This document shows, in pieces, positions 35,466 through 45,960 of a stretch of 64,000 bases of DNA (the first letter of the stretch is position 1; every line of letters begins with the position of its first letter). Below the pieces are notes generated by a model. The model was not told the DNA's origin. It searched no databases and saw only the letters and a list, made by a program, of their open reading frames with translations. Made by a program: the position numbers and the translations under genes. This stretch comes from Hesseltinella vesiculosa (Eukaryota > Mucoromycota > Mucoromycetes > Mucorales > Cunninghamellaceae): the NCBI GenBank assembly GCA_002104935.1, contig MCGT01000003.1, positions 1,116,001-1,180,000 of the forward strand, read 5' to 3'.

Positions 35466-35924
35466 CCAAGTTGACTATCAAATAGCTGAAATTAAATGAA
35501 CTCAAGCATTATCATTGTTGTCAAGCTCTTAGTCATTTTTTACATTACCACTTCAGAGGAGGGCGAGCATCTCACCAATTTCAATGTGTTTACAAATGAA
35601 ATAGAAAATTTCTGTGGGGGATGATCCCAGGACACCCCAGGTGTCATAATCATGAGAAAGGTTGAAGCATACAATAGGCATGGAGATTGGAAATCACATA
35701 GCACCGATTTGCCATTAAAATTAAAATAAATCGAGGGTGGTGATAGACATAGGATGGACGTGAGAGTAAAAAAAAAAAAAAGATGGGCATGGGCAATATG
35801 GTGAGGTATAATCACAGCGCTCGTGGGCACTTTGACAACATTTACAACTCTTCCATAAAAGAAAGAGGCCATAGCAAAGGTCCTTTATTTTTTTTTTACG
35901 CTTCTGGACTCCAAAATTGCAAAC
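35466..35924. other. Intergenic, no gene seen
   Basis: Separates two small plus-strand genes. Holds an A13 run near 35768 and pyrimidine-rich sequence before the next ATG. The minus strand has an open frame running from the antisense of the next gene, considered a shadow. Confidence 0.45.
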
Positions 35925-36578
35925 ATGGGTTTTTTCGATGCCATCCGCTATCGCAATGTAGCTATCCCAGGTCAAGCAGTGAATACGCCAGTTATGTACT
36001 GGGACCGGGCCCGAGAACCAGCCGAAGTAACGCAAGCCCGGCGTGAGGCGTGGAATCAGGCATGCCGTGAGCATGATTGGCGACGCACCCAAGAAAAGTA
36101 CCAGCGAAACTGTGAACGACGCGCCAAATTCCAAAACCGAGTCGAGGCCATCCGTGAACGCTTCGGTATCCGACAAAGGCAGCAAACTTGGGACCCAAGA
36201 CAGCAGCAGCAGTGGGGACATAGCCAGCAGCAGCACTTGGCCCAAAGACAACATCAAGCCTGGGGTCAGAGTCAGCAACAGGCACTGGAGCATAATCGGC
36301 AGCAGTTGTTGAACCAAAGACAACAGCAAGTCAGAAGTCATGGTCAGCAACAGGCACTGGAGCATAATCGGCAGCAGTTGTTGAACCAAAGACAACAACA
36401 AGTCAGAAGTCATGGTCAGCAACAGGCTTGGAGCCAAAGAAATCAACAAGCCTGGGGTCATGGTCAGCAGCAAGCCTGGGGCCATGGTCGGCAGCAAGCT
36501 TGGGGCCATAGTCAACAGCAGCCGCAAGCACAGGTTACTCGCCAAACACGCCATGGGCCAGTCATTATCCTTTCCTAA
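35925..36578 (+). CDS. Gln-rich protein with tandem repeats, 217 aa
   Basis: A single exon of 217 residues. The first 85 look folded and charged (M-G-F-F-D-A-I-R-Y-R-N-V, E-V-T-Q-A-R-R-E-A-W-N-Q-A-C, Y-Q-R-N-C-E-R-R-A-K-F-Q-N-R-V). The rest is Gln/Arg/His-rich, with a perfect-length 24-residue duplication (36271-36342 and 36343-36414) and several G-H-x-Q-Q-Q-A-W-G-H units. It ends R-H-G-P-V-I-I-L-S. The family is unknown; the repeat part could form a prion-like or coiled-coil region. Confidence 0.6.
   Translation: MGFFDAIRYRNVAIPGQAVNTPVMYWDRAREPAEVTQARREAWNQACREHDWRRTQEKYQRNCERRAKFQNRVEAIRERFGIRQRQQTWDPRQQQQWGHSQQQHLAQRQHQAWGQSQQQALEHNRQQLLNQRQQQVRSHGQQQALEHNRQQLLNQRQQQVRSHGQQQAWSQRNQQAWGHGQQQAWGHGRQQAWGHSQQQPQAQVTRQTRHGPVIILS
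36271..36414 (+). repeat. 72-base tandem duplication in the Gln-rich gene
   Basis: Two copies of 72 bases, starting at 36271 and 36343, with one visible mismatch (CAGCAG versus CAACAA codons), and a third partial copy after 36415. The length keeps the frame, adding 24 residues per copy. Confidence 0.9.
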
Positions 36579-36787
36579 GATATTACTAGTCACACAACGC
36601 AAAACGCAGTATGTTTACCTGTAGTGCAATTTAATATAAAAAACATGTGCATTCATGTTCTCTTTTTCTCTTTGTCAATCTGAAAAAAGCAGCCATATTC
36701 TGCAGAGCACTTTTAAGATCAATGGTCTGGCGTAAAGTTAAACGTGGGTAGAAAGCGATCTGCAGCTTTTGTTCTGATCGCTTGGGA

Positions 36788-37045
36788 GACCCCCTGATGA
36801 AAATGGCCAATTTTTTCATTTTTTTAGCTGGTGAAGCGGAGGAGTGGAAACGAAACTGATCAAAAATTGGCTGAGCGATCTTGTCCAGTCGACGTCATTT
36901 TTTCAGGGTCATCATCATTTATTGCTTTGAGTACTTTTATAAAATGCCACACCGATCTGATCACCCAAAAGAGCTGTGCAGTGTTTGCTTTTTTTTTTTT
37001 TTTTTTACGAAACTAAGAGATTGCCATATTCAACTTCCGCACAAT
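36788..37045 (+). repeat. Dispersed repeat family, copy C
   Basis: Blocks GAAAATGGCCAATTTTTTC, AGCTGGTGAAGCGGAGG, AAACTGATCAAAAATTGGC, TCATCATCATT, a T19 run and GCCATATTCAACTTCCGCAC. Its 3' end runs straight into the Tc1-like element, so the last 40 bases seen in other copies are missing or replaced. Confidence 0.78.
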
Positions 37046-37058
37046 TACTTTATTTTTT

Positions 37059-37836
37059 CAGGTATGCTCTTTCCATGAATAAGTGGCGGCTCTCCTGGAA
37101 GACAGGTGGCGGACTTTGGATTTCCGAGTGTCGCACAAACCATGACAAATTTGGCGCAGCTTTTTTTTTTTTGTCAGGATGACCAAATGCATAATGTCGC
37201 ATTTTGAGAAAGTTGCCTTTTTCCACGATCCTTGGTGCTTGTGCTTCTGGTGTTGTTCAAATCAGCATGGGAAGTCCGCCTACAAGGAACAAAAAAGCAA
37301 CTTGATCAAGTTACCTACAAACACATTGGCATCGGCACAAACACTTATCACTACATCGCCTTCTTGAATGAGGTCATTAATACAATGGACCAACATCCAG
37401 AATTTGACAGCTGCTATTTGGTGATGGACAATGCACCAATTCATCAATCCAAGGCCATCGATACCTTCATCAGGAATCGTGGGTATCGATGCATGCATCT
37501 TCCAACCTATTCCCCTGAGCTCAACCCGATTGAGCAGTTCTGGTCGGCCGCATCGAGTCAAAGCGGCGTGTAATAATGTTTCTATCAAGGATCTGCATGG
37601 CGTTATCGTTCATTCTTCTCCACGCATCAATGACTGCTTCCATAGGACCCCCATTTAGTTGTATTTGAGTAACAGTTTGTCGCACGACAAGTCTATGACG
37701 ACACGAAAAAAAAAATATCTACGACAAAAAAAGCTGCGCCAAATTTGTCATGGCTTGTGCGACACTCGAAAATCCAAAGTCCGCAATCCGTCTTTCTTGA
37801 GAGCCACCACTTATTCATGGAAACAGTGTACACCTG
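37059..37836 (+). mobile_element. Short Tc1/mariner-like element with about 115-base inverted ends
   Basis: The left end (37059-37176) and right end (37722-37836) are reverse complements with good identity, including TTCCATGAATAAGTGG, GCGGACTTTGGATTT and CCATGACAAATTTGGCGCAG. Between them is a truncated DDE transposase frame. At about 780 bp this is a deletion derivative of a Tc1-like element. The target-site duplication is not obvious. It sits next to dispersed repeat copy C. Confidence 0.8.
37232..37658 (+). pseudogene. Tc1-like DDE transposase C-terminal remnant (frameshifted)
   Basis: The frame shows Y-L-V-M-D-N-A-P-I-H, carrying the second catalytic Asp, and L-P-T-Y-S-P-E-L-N-P-I-E-Q-F-W, carrying the third acidic residue (Glu), of the IS630/Tc1 family. 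Just after E-Q-F-W the frame shifts at about 37550-37560, and the usual tail continues in the next frame (V-K-A-A-C-N-N-V-S-I-K-D-L-H-G-V) to a stop at 37658. The N-terminal DNA-binding part and the first catalytic Asp are missing, so it cannot be active by itself. Confidence 0.82.
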
Positions 37837-37963
37837 AGTGCACGTTGTCATAAAAAAAGGCAGACACTTACATTCTTGACAAAAAACAAATTCGTGACGC
37901 TAACAGTTGTTTTGGTGCACATAGTCAGGTGTCTTCAAACAACATCAGTTAGCAGGGGCAGTT

Positions 37964-39315
37964 TCAGTCTGCCCGTGAAGGGTGGTTTCTTGAGGATCGG
38001 TAATAGGCCTGTTGAGGATGGAGGGGCGGTGGCCATATTGGATGACATGGGTTGCGATGGAGAGGATGTTTCGTGCCGCATTGCGATCCCTGTGCCACAA
38101 TGTTCTGCAATTTTCGTATTTGAGAACAGAGTACAACTATACAATGACAAAAGCCAAAGGAAAAGTTGAGCAACGAAGCAAAAAAAAGGATACAGCAAAA
38201 AGGTTTGATAAATGGAATAGAACGGAGATTCTTTGACTGCTGGTTAACCTGATCTGCGCTTGACACTGTTTGTCGCTTCCATTCGTTTGACCCGATATCG
38301 ATCATCGTTTTTGAATCGAACCCGGAAAATCAAGTCAATTTTACATCCATACGATTGTGTCAATTTGTCTGTGTTGAATACTGCTTTATTCAGTTCGACC
38401 ATGTTTTTCGTCACTGTCAGCGTTGTGTCACCATCGGCCATGTAAATGGCAGTGCTCTGGAGCACCGCATCGAGAATGGATGCCAGTTGTCTGTAAAAAG
38501 TGGTTTCGCTTTCAGTGCTGTTTAGGGACCACAGGGACATGTTTTCCACCACATATTCGACCATTGTGAGCATCGTGTACGCCTGCGATGTTTTGTTGGT
38601 TACCACCCAGGAGTGCTTTTGCTTCATAGACTGCTTTAAGGACACCTTCGGCAGTCAATTCTGTAAGCAATTGATCAGAGCATGCTTCGGTCGCCCCGTC
38701 TATATTGCACAATGTCATGTCGGGTTCTTGGAATGTAACGGTATCAATGCCCAGATACAACCAAACTAGGAGTGCTTCGCAGGAACCTTTCTGCAATTTC
38801 CCAAAATGGGCAGTCTTGCTGTGTTGAAGATGACCCTTGCCAAACAATAGGCTCTCAAGTGGCTTGTCAGGGGGGGGGTGAACCAAGGAGATAGCCGTTC
38901 TGTAATATACACTTGTTTCGACAAGCAAAACCTGGCACAATGTCAGTGGCCTTGACGGGATGCGGGTGGTCTAAAAAAAAGTTAGAACCTGTCCCACCCG
39001 TCATTTTTTTTTTCATGACTGACTGCTCTATCAATCACCTTCTGGGGATGTCATAAATTTAATCATAGAGGCTTGTACCATGGAAGCCATGTCTTGTGAA
39101 TAAGTTGTGGCAGCTTGCATAGTGACTTTGATGGTGGTCAAGATGGAGACTTTCAAGTCATCGTCCTCTTTGGTTCCTTGCACCAAGATGGATGGCAGGG
39201 ATTTGCGACAGCTTCTTATCTCCTCCTTCTTTCCAGAAAGGTTTGCAGAGGATGAGATGGCCATGGCAGAAGATGACGATGCTTGGATGAAGGACGAGCT
39301 GGCGGACTGTTCCAT
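37964..39315 (-). pseudogene. Degenerate copy of a Mucoromycota-expanded protein family
   Basis: Successive minus-strand pieces in different frames read as one decayed protein: 39315-39031 (MEQSASSSFIQASSSS...), 38940-38560 (containing E-P-D-M-T-L-C-N-I-D-G-A-T-E), 38640-38310 (A-S-I-L-D-A-V-L, then Y-G-C-K-I-D-L-I-F) and 38305-38200 (I-D-I-G-S-N-E-W-K-R then Q-Q-S-K-N-L-R). From memory, the order K-I-D-L-x-F ... S-N-E-W-K ... Q-Q-x-K-N-L-R is a recurrent signature of large uncharacterised families in Mucorales. At least two frameshifts break it; one may be near the G9 run at about 38871. Function unknown. Confidence 0.45.
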
Positions 39316-41422
39316 TTGATTGCTAGGCGTTCAAAAGATTCTTTGATGCAGTCTTTCCAAACATCAATGTTCCTCATTTTTTAGAACTCGTTGTTGAAAT
39401 GGCCTGCATTACAGTTGCATTTTCTTTCCTTGGATGCAATTATCCCAGTTTGATTCAAGCAGTTTTGATTCAAGCAGCTAGCGCTTGACATATAACGCCA
39501 TTTTAAACAACAACGCGCTTTTTGCATCTGTCTCATTTTCAAGCAGAAGTAGAGGTTTCTTTGGAGTGCTGCTGTATACAATCTGTGTTGCAGGTACACT
39601 GTATGACCCATGTGGAAAAGCGACAAGAGAGAAAGAAAAGAAAATAACAGGAAAGGGGCGTGGTGTGGGTAAATTTTCAGTTCCGATCGCTTTTTTTTTT
39701 CGTGACCCATTTGCTATTTCTCTTTGTTGAACATGCAAGTCAACAGGCTAAGCCAATATTTCCCCATATCCCTGGCAGACATTCATAACCAATTGTTTTG
39801 CTGTTAAATATGTCTCCTTTTATTTGCTCGGTGAAAAGATGCCTATATATTGGAAAACGGTGGAACGACGGAGAGCTGCAAAATATGTTCTTTGATGCGC
39901 AGTTGCATCATGAGAACAATGCTTTTTTTACCGCAGTTTTTGCCTTTCGTGTAATATAAAGCTGATGGCCATTCTTCTCTCTTTCAAAAAGCACAGCACG
40001 AATGTATTGCAATTTCTGAGTGTAAGTGCGTAAACAAAAAAGACACAACGCCTTGATTGGAGAAAAAGTAATAATTGACACGGGGCGTCAATGGCAGCGA
40101 GTGATGAGCATGCAAACTTGCATTCAACCGACATCGGTAGATGGTGACATCTTGCACGTAACTGAAATCTCTTTAAATACCCTCAAGATGTCCCACTGAA
40201 AAAAATTATTTGACAACTGAGCCTGCACATTATCTCCCCATCCGCGTTGACTCAAGCCATGGCTTCCTAATGACTGTTGTATCTAACAATCATTTTATCT
40301 TTAATGAGTAGGGTACTTGATTTACTCTCTTGAGTCGTAGACTCTATTTGTTACGTGCTTCTCGGCAGTATAACTTGGATTCTATGTCTGGAGACTTGCT
40401 CGTTACTGCGAAGGAAATCGCATGACACAATAAATAAAAAAGGTTCTCGCCTTATGGATTTCGCTCAAACATATCTAACAGGAATCCTGGTAATATTGTT
40501 TCTTTGAATCACCAGACTCCTTCCCAAAGTTCAATTAGGTTATGTACTTAAAGCTTGGTGAGAGCTCTTTGCTATGTTTCTCTGTCATTTGGCGGTAAAT
40601 TTGACGGAGATTGGCTTGAAGTGATTTTTCAGGTCTCCTGGGGGGGTCCATGGGGAAATTGGCCAATTTTTTTATTTTTTTAGCTGGGGAATCGGAAGTG
40701 TCAAAACTAATCTGGTCAACGCTGGCTAGGAGACCTTCACCGATCAGCCTGAATTTTTCAGAATCATCATCATTCAGGCGTTTGCGTACTGTTGTAAAGT
40801 ATCAGATCGATCTGCTGTCTTAAACGTGCGGTATAGCATTTGGTTTTTTTTTTCAAAATGATGAAATAGGAATTTGGCTGTCAAATTCAACTTCCGAACA
40901 GTCCCTGAGATTCTGGCCAGTGGAGACTGGGAACATGTTAAAAAGGACTGTAATCAAAATTCCAACGTTCAGCATATCATTACAAACTGTTCCAAAAGTC
41001 CGCCAGTTTCTTCTTCAATGTCGTGCCTATTGCAATATTGCTGTCCTCAGCTTGGTTTAGCGAATGCATTTTCATTTCATTTTTCTACGGTATTATAGTG
41101 GCCGAGAAATTGATACGTTTAATGGATGTGCTGATGTGCTCCGCAGCTATGATCAGAACATAGGCTTCTTTACTTCGAGTCGAGATCCTGGACTACACCC
41201 AGACTCTTTCCATGAAAAATAGCCTGACCGCGATCCAGACCCTACGAAAAAAAATCTAGAACCCAGAGATTTTCTTGACCTAGGCTATATTTTTTGTCGC
41301 CTGTGCGTGGTTCTTGACTGTATTTACTGTATGCAGACATGGAATTGTTCCATCTACAAATTCCACCGGTTTATAGAAGGGTAAAAAAGTGCCATTTGCA
41401 GGCAGGCGCGGGAAGGAATTAA
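39316..41422. other. Intergenic accessory DNA with dispersed repeat copy D
   Basis: About 2.1 kb without a secure gene. The only structured element is repeat copy D (listed separately). Short frames at 39381-39738 are not convincing. Confidence 0.45.
40636..40925 (+). repeat. Dispersed repeat family, copy D
   Basis: Blocks GGAAATTGGCCAATTTTTT, AGCTGGGGAATCGGAAG, CACCGATCAGCCTGAATTTT, CAGAATCATCATCATTCAG, a T run, and a tail CAAATTCAACTTCCG ... GATTCTGGCCAGTGG that matches the tail of copy A. More diverged than copies E and F. Confidence 0.75.
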
Positions 41423-41729
41423 ACAACGGTATAGAAGGTGAGACTTAGACGGACATCACATCTGCCCCATCACGTACTGGCATAGTACCAGCATATTGCA
41501 TAAATTCAATTGTGATGAAAAAAAAAAGGTAAGTGACTGGTAATCGGAAATTGGCGTTAATAAAAACGGAGGTTGCTATAGCAACCCAACATGTATCCAA
41601 TATGGAACCTTGCGCCGTAAACATGGTGCTAATATGGTAGACCATGGGAAAAATCATGAAACACTCCCATCCCAACAAAAACAGGTGTGGCATCTGAAAC
41701 CTTGTGCTCAAGTCGATTGTGACAGTGCG

Positions 41730-41774
<45 letters not shown>

Positions 41775-42601
41775 AGATTGACGCTAGTGCTACCTTGCAC
41801 TGTGACCAAATGCACGGTCGCTGGGTAGACAGAAACCACTTAAAAAATTATTGGGGTCGCAAATGCTCTTCCAGAAAAAGCTTGGAAGGTACAAATACTG
41901 CCTGGAAAAAAAAATAGCTTCTCACAATCATTTTGATTAAGCCAAGGCACTTTGTTTTGGCAGCAGAGTGCGATCAACTTGAAAAAAAAATTGGCGATTT
42001 TGCCATAAGGATCGCCCTGCAGCATGCAGTCCAGGTTGGAAAAAAACCCATATTTAGACATGGCAAGAAAAGTGTAATGTTTAAGCAAATACTTGCCTTC
42101 AATGGGAATTTAAATAATTGTGAGCGATATATTTTTCTTTATATGGGTGATGGATTTTTTGAAAATATACTTTCCTAAAAAGTATAATTGCTACTTTTTT
42201 AGAAAGTATATTTTCAAAAAATCCATCACCCATATAAAGAAAAATATATCGCTCACAATTATTTAAATTCCCATTGAAGGCAAGTATTTGCTTAAACATT
42301 ACACTTTTCTTGCCATGTCTAAATATGGGTTTTTTTCCAACCTGGACTGCATGTTGCAGGGCGATCCTTATGGCAAAATCGCCAATTTTTTTTTCAAGTT
42401 GATCGCACTCTGCTGCCAAAACAAAGTGCCTTGGCTTAATCAAAATGATTGTGAGAAGCTATTTTTTTTTCCAGGCAGTATTTGTACCTTCCAAGCTTTT
42501 TCTGGAAGAGCATTTGCGACCCCAATAATTTTTTAAGTGGTTTCTGTCTACCCAGCGACCGTGCATTTGGTCACAGTGCAAGGTAGCACTAGCGTCAATC
42601 T

Positions 42602-42645
<44 letters not shown>

Positions 42646-42945
42646 CGCACTGTCACAATCGACTTGAGCACAAGGTTTCAGATGCCACACCTGTTTTTGT
42701 TGGGATGGGAGTGTTTCATGATTTTTCCCATGGTCTACCATATTAGCACCATGTTTACGGCGCAAGGTTCCATATTGGATACATGTTGGGTTGCCATGGT
42801 AACCTCCATTTTTTTTAACGCCAATTTCCGATTACCAGTCACTTACCTTTTTTTCATCGCGATTGAATTTATGTAATATACTGGTACTGTGCCAGTACGT
42901 GATGGGGCAGATGTGACGTCCGTCAAAGCCTCACTTCTCTAATGT
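41423..42945. repeat. 1.5-kb near-perfect palindrome (fold-back inverted repeat)
   Basis: Two arms of about 750 bases meet near 42183 with almost no spacer. The left outer end reads ACATCACATCTGCCCC at about 41454 and its mirror lies at about 42910. Each arm carries a homopolymer of about 40 bases (A at 41734-41773, T at 42603-42641). The inner parts are practically identical, so the same short frames (for example MLKHYTFLAMSKYGFF) appear on both strands. The outer 150 bases of the arms show a number of mismatches. No protein family was recognised inside. It could be a fold-back transposon or a DNA inversion-duplication. Confidence 0.93.
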
Positions 42946-43434
42946 TGTTCTCTTTATGACCACCATTGGCTGGTAATACTTCGCTATTATATTCATTCTT
43001 TTAGACATCATTACCTATTCATCCTATGCTAGGCTTATGAAAAATTCGAGTGGAATAGTGGATTTTAGATTCGCGATGATTGATTGATGCACACGAAGTA
43101 TGAGGTGTAGAAAAAGAGAAGTAAATGAAAGAAGAAAGAAGCAAAAACGTTCTCCTAGATTTTCAAAAAGCGTCAGCAACAAAGGGCTGCCACAATCGAA
43201 GGCGCGTCGCGGAGGTTTAATTTGGCCAACCAAATTCTTATTCTTTTTGAAAAAAAAAACAATTGCTACATTGCACTTTTATGTGATTGGATCGGTATGA
43301 ATGTGTGCAAATGGATGAATAATGATGGTGCTAAAAAAAGCAAGGTAATTTATATTCCGTGCGCATCAATCTAATAAGAAAAGGGTCGTGACCAGACGTG
43401 TTTAATAGGATATGAGGTAATAGTATGAGTAAAT
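42946..43434. other. Intergenic, no gene seen
   Basis: Separates the palindrome from the 3' end of the kelch gene. AT-rich with short runs; no supported reading frame. Confidence 0.45.
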
Positions 43435-45484
43435 CTATTCTATGTCTTCAAAAGGTTTAACCAGGTAGTCTGCTCTTGGTATAGAGGAAGAGAATCGGTG
43501 GTCAAGGCTATTTTGAGGCGATTGTGCAGATGTTCTATTGGTATGCACAGCAGTTTTGGACTCGTTGAAGGCATGGAAGCTGCCTATGGAGGCAAATTCA
43601 GCCGTGTGCCTTCTTGGATCAGTCTTTTCCAACTTGAATTCATCACGCTGCTTCCTTTTTCTAAACCTGTAAAAGATGGCAAAGGCGCCAACGCAAACCT
43701 GGCAAATAAAAAATTAGGGGCCATCTTGTTCCATATTTTGGTCAGGCTTACCCCAACAACAACAGCACCGACTGTAACGCCGGCAATGGCTCCATTGGAC
43801 AGACCTCCAGCGGAAGGAGAGGAAGTAGAGGGTGGAGTACCTGGGTCTTGTCCATTAGCCTCTGATAACCAAGACATGGAAGACGTGTTGGTGGCATCCA
43901 AAATGAAGGTATTGGTTTGCCTTTCGTTGTTTGAAAGCACGCCCCAAATAATAAAAATGTAGGAGCGCCCGTTTTGTTCATAAGCAATTGCAGAATGACC
44001 AAGCAAAGCTGGACCATCGTCATTTTGAATTTGTGCTGGTGCAATCGCGTTGGTATCGCAATCAATGAGGAATGCTCGGTCGCTTACCCAATTCGATGTT
44101 TGGTTAGCTACAACGTAATAGACGATGAGGATGGTAAAGCCACAACCATTTTCTTGTGGCCAGTTTTCTTACACTGATCCACAGCTGGGTCGCCTCCTCC
44201 ATACACGAAGAGCTTGTTTGTATTAGGCACTTGAATAAAAAGTGAAGGCTACAAATGAGCACAGAAAAGCATCTCCTGCCACTTTTTTTTTTTTTTTTTT
44301 TTGCAATTTTTACCATTGGTAGTTGTGTGGTATATTCTCATGGTGGGATTGCTACCGGTTAAGATGACGGTGTTCCATTGTGAGCTGGTTGTATCAAAGA
44401 CCCAGGCATCTTGGAAAGATTTCCCTGATTGTGGCCCAGATTCAGGGCCACCTGAAGATGGCAAGCCAATGACTCCACCAAGGATATATATGAGATGGTT
44501 GTTCACTAGATTGGCGGTGTGGCCACATCGCGAAGCACCTCCAGGTGTTGGGGGGCTGATGGTAGATAGCTTATTCTATAGGGGGTATTGAGATTAAAAA
44601 GAATTCATATGACGTCAAAGGGCGCTTACGTTTTGAATGTCATAGAGAATCACGGAGTTGGAGGCCAAAGTGTCGTTCTGCATCCTGCAGAAGATTTTTC
44701 CGTGAGCTTTTTTTTTTTTTTTTGAACGTGTGAAAGTTGTACCACCTCCTTCATAACAAGCAGTCTTATCAGGTAGTCACTTACTTCTTTACATACTTAC
44801 TTTGTTATTAACCCTCCAAAGATCCATACTTGATTTGAGTCGGGCAAAAGAACCCCAGATGTTTGTCCGCTATCGTAATGAGAGGTTGGAGAAAAAAGTT
44901 GACACAGTCGGAGTTGGCCGCAGTTTTTATCTTTTTCTCAGGTGACCTACACGTAGAATGTTCTGTTGCCGGCGGCGGTGTAATTTGGTGGGTTGATGTT
45001 GGCGGTGATGGTCAGTGACGCATTGTTCGTGGTCACATAGCCGATCTGGTCGTTCACAGACTCACTACCGCCATACATAATCATGGCAGAACCGTTGTTA
45101 ATAGGTATTAGGAGATGCTGGCTGTTGGAATAGGCAAATTTGTTTCGTGTCCATTTGAATGGATATATGTTGCCAGTGAAATTAATCTGCGTCAGGTCAA
45201 GGGTGAAGATGCTGTAGAGATCATTAAAAAAGTCGTCTCCAAAAGAATTAGCCCTTGTTGTGGAGCTCCCGCCTTGGCAGATGATGGCATTTTCAGACAT
45301 GTTCAGTGCGCAAGCTGTGTCGAAAGTAAATGAATAAGACTCGACGTTTCATTTACTCGAGTAGGCACCTCTCCACGTCTTTCATACCCTGAAGCACACT
45401 TCCAACCACCCCATCCAAGCTTGGGATTGAAGATGAATAGCACACCTGGGAAAATAAGAGTAAGACCAGGAGGTTAAGAACCAT
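43435..45484 (-). CDS. Secreted/single-pass kelch-repeat protein, 507 aa
   Basis: Eight minus-strand exons (45484-45388, 45314-44951, 44869-44801, 44684-44630, 44575-44314, 44229-44173, 44107-43752, 43698-43435) are frame-consistent. It starts with a signal peptide (M-V-L-N-L-L-V-L-L-L-F-S-Q-V-C). The body has kelch/galactose-oxidase-like blades (A-I-I-C-Q-G-G, M-I-M-Y-G-G-S-E, V-W-I-F-G-G-L, I-Y-I-L-G-G-V-I-G, L-F-V-Y-G-G-G). A Ser/Pro linker leads to one membrane span at about residues 407-430 (G-A-I-A-G-V-T-V-G-A-V-V-V-G) followed by a basic stop-transfer R-F-R-K-R-K-Q-R and a short cytosolic tail of about 75 residues. This layout is common in Mucoromycota and suggests a surface protein; the ligand is unknown. 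Several N-x-S/T sites are present. Confidence 0.85.
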
Positions 45485-45960
45485 GGAAAAGAAAACCAAG
45501 AATGAAGAAAACAAAAATAAAACGAGAAGAGTGGAGGGAGGGACGACAAAAAAAAATATTAATGGTCCGCGGTAGTCGTATTATTTTCAATCAAGAAGCC
45601 GTGCAACGGTGCACGGGCGGGACTTGCGCTATGAAGAAGCCAAGGTAACGTCTCACAGAATGCACGAACACTTACACATAGCCCTGAAACATAGATACAT
45701 GAATGTCATGCTTCTAAGCATCCCGGTATTGGGATTTAGCCCTGCATAGTGCAATCTTTTTTTTTTTTTTGTTTCCACGGGGCAAAACGGTTTTTGACTA
45801 GCATATTTCAGCGTGCATACGTGAAAAATCCAGATTTTATTCTTTACGGTGTTAATTTAAAGGGCACTCTAGAAAGTAAAAATACAATGTTTGAAGCGAA
45901 AGCAGACAGATTAATAGTAAAGACATGCGTATGAATGAATGTAGGAAGGTGGGCGGTATG
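45485..45960. other. Intergenic, no gene seen
   Basis: Promoter side of the kelch gene and 3' flank of TRK. Contains a purine-rich stretch near 45490-45550 and a T12 run near 45758. No supported frame. Confidence 0.45.

Noticed and set aside
35721..36602. 293-codon minus frame opposite the Gln-rich gene
   Set aside because: Leu/Met/Pro-rich antisense translation of CAG/CAA repeats; no start context or introns.
41445..42876. Paired short frames (MLRTVTIDLSTRF..., MLKHYTFLAMSK...) on both strands
   Set aside because: They are mirror images produced by the palindrome and match no family.
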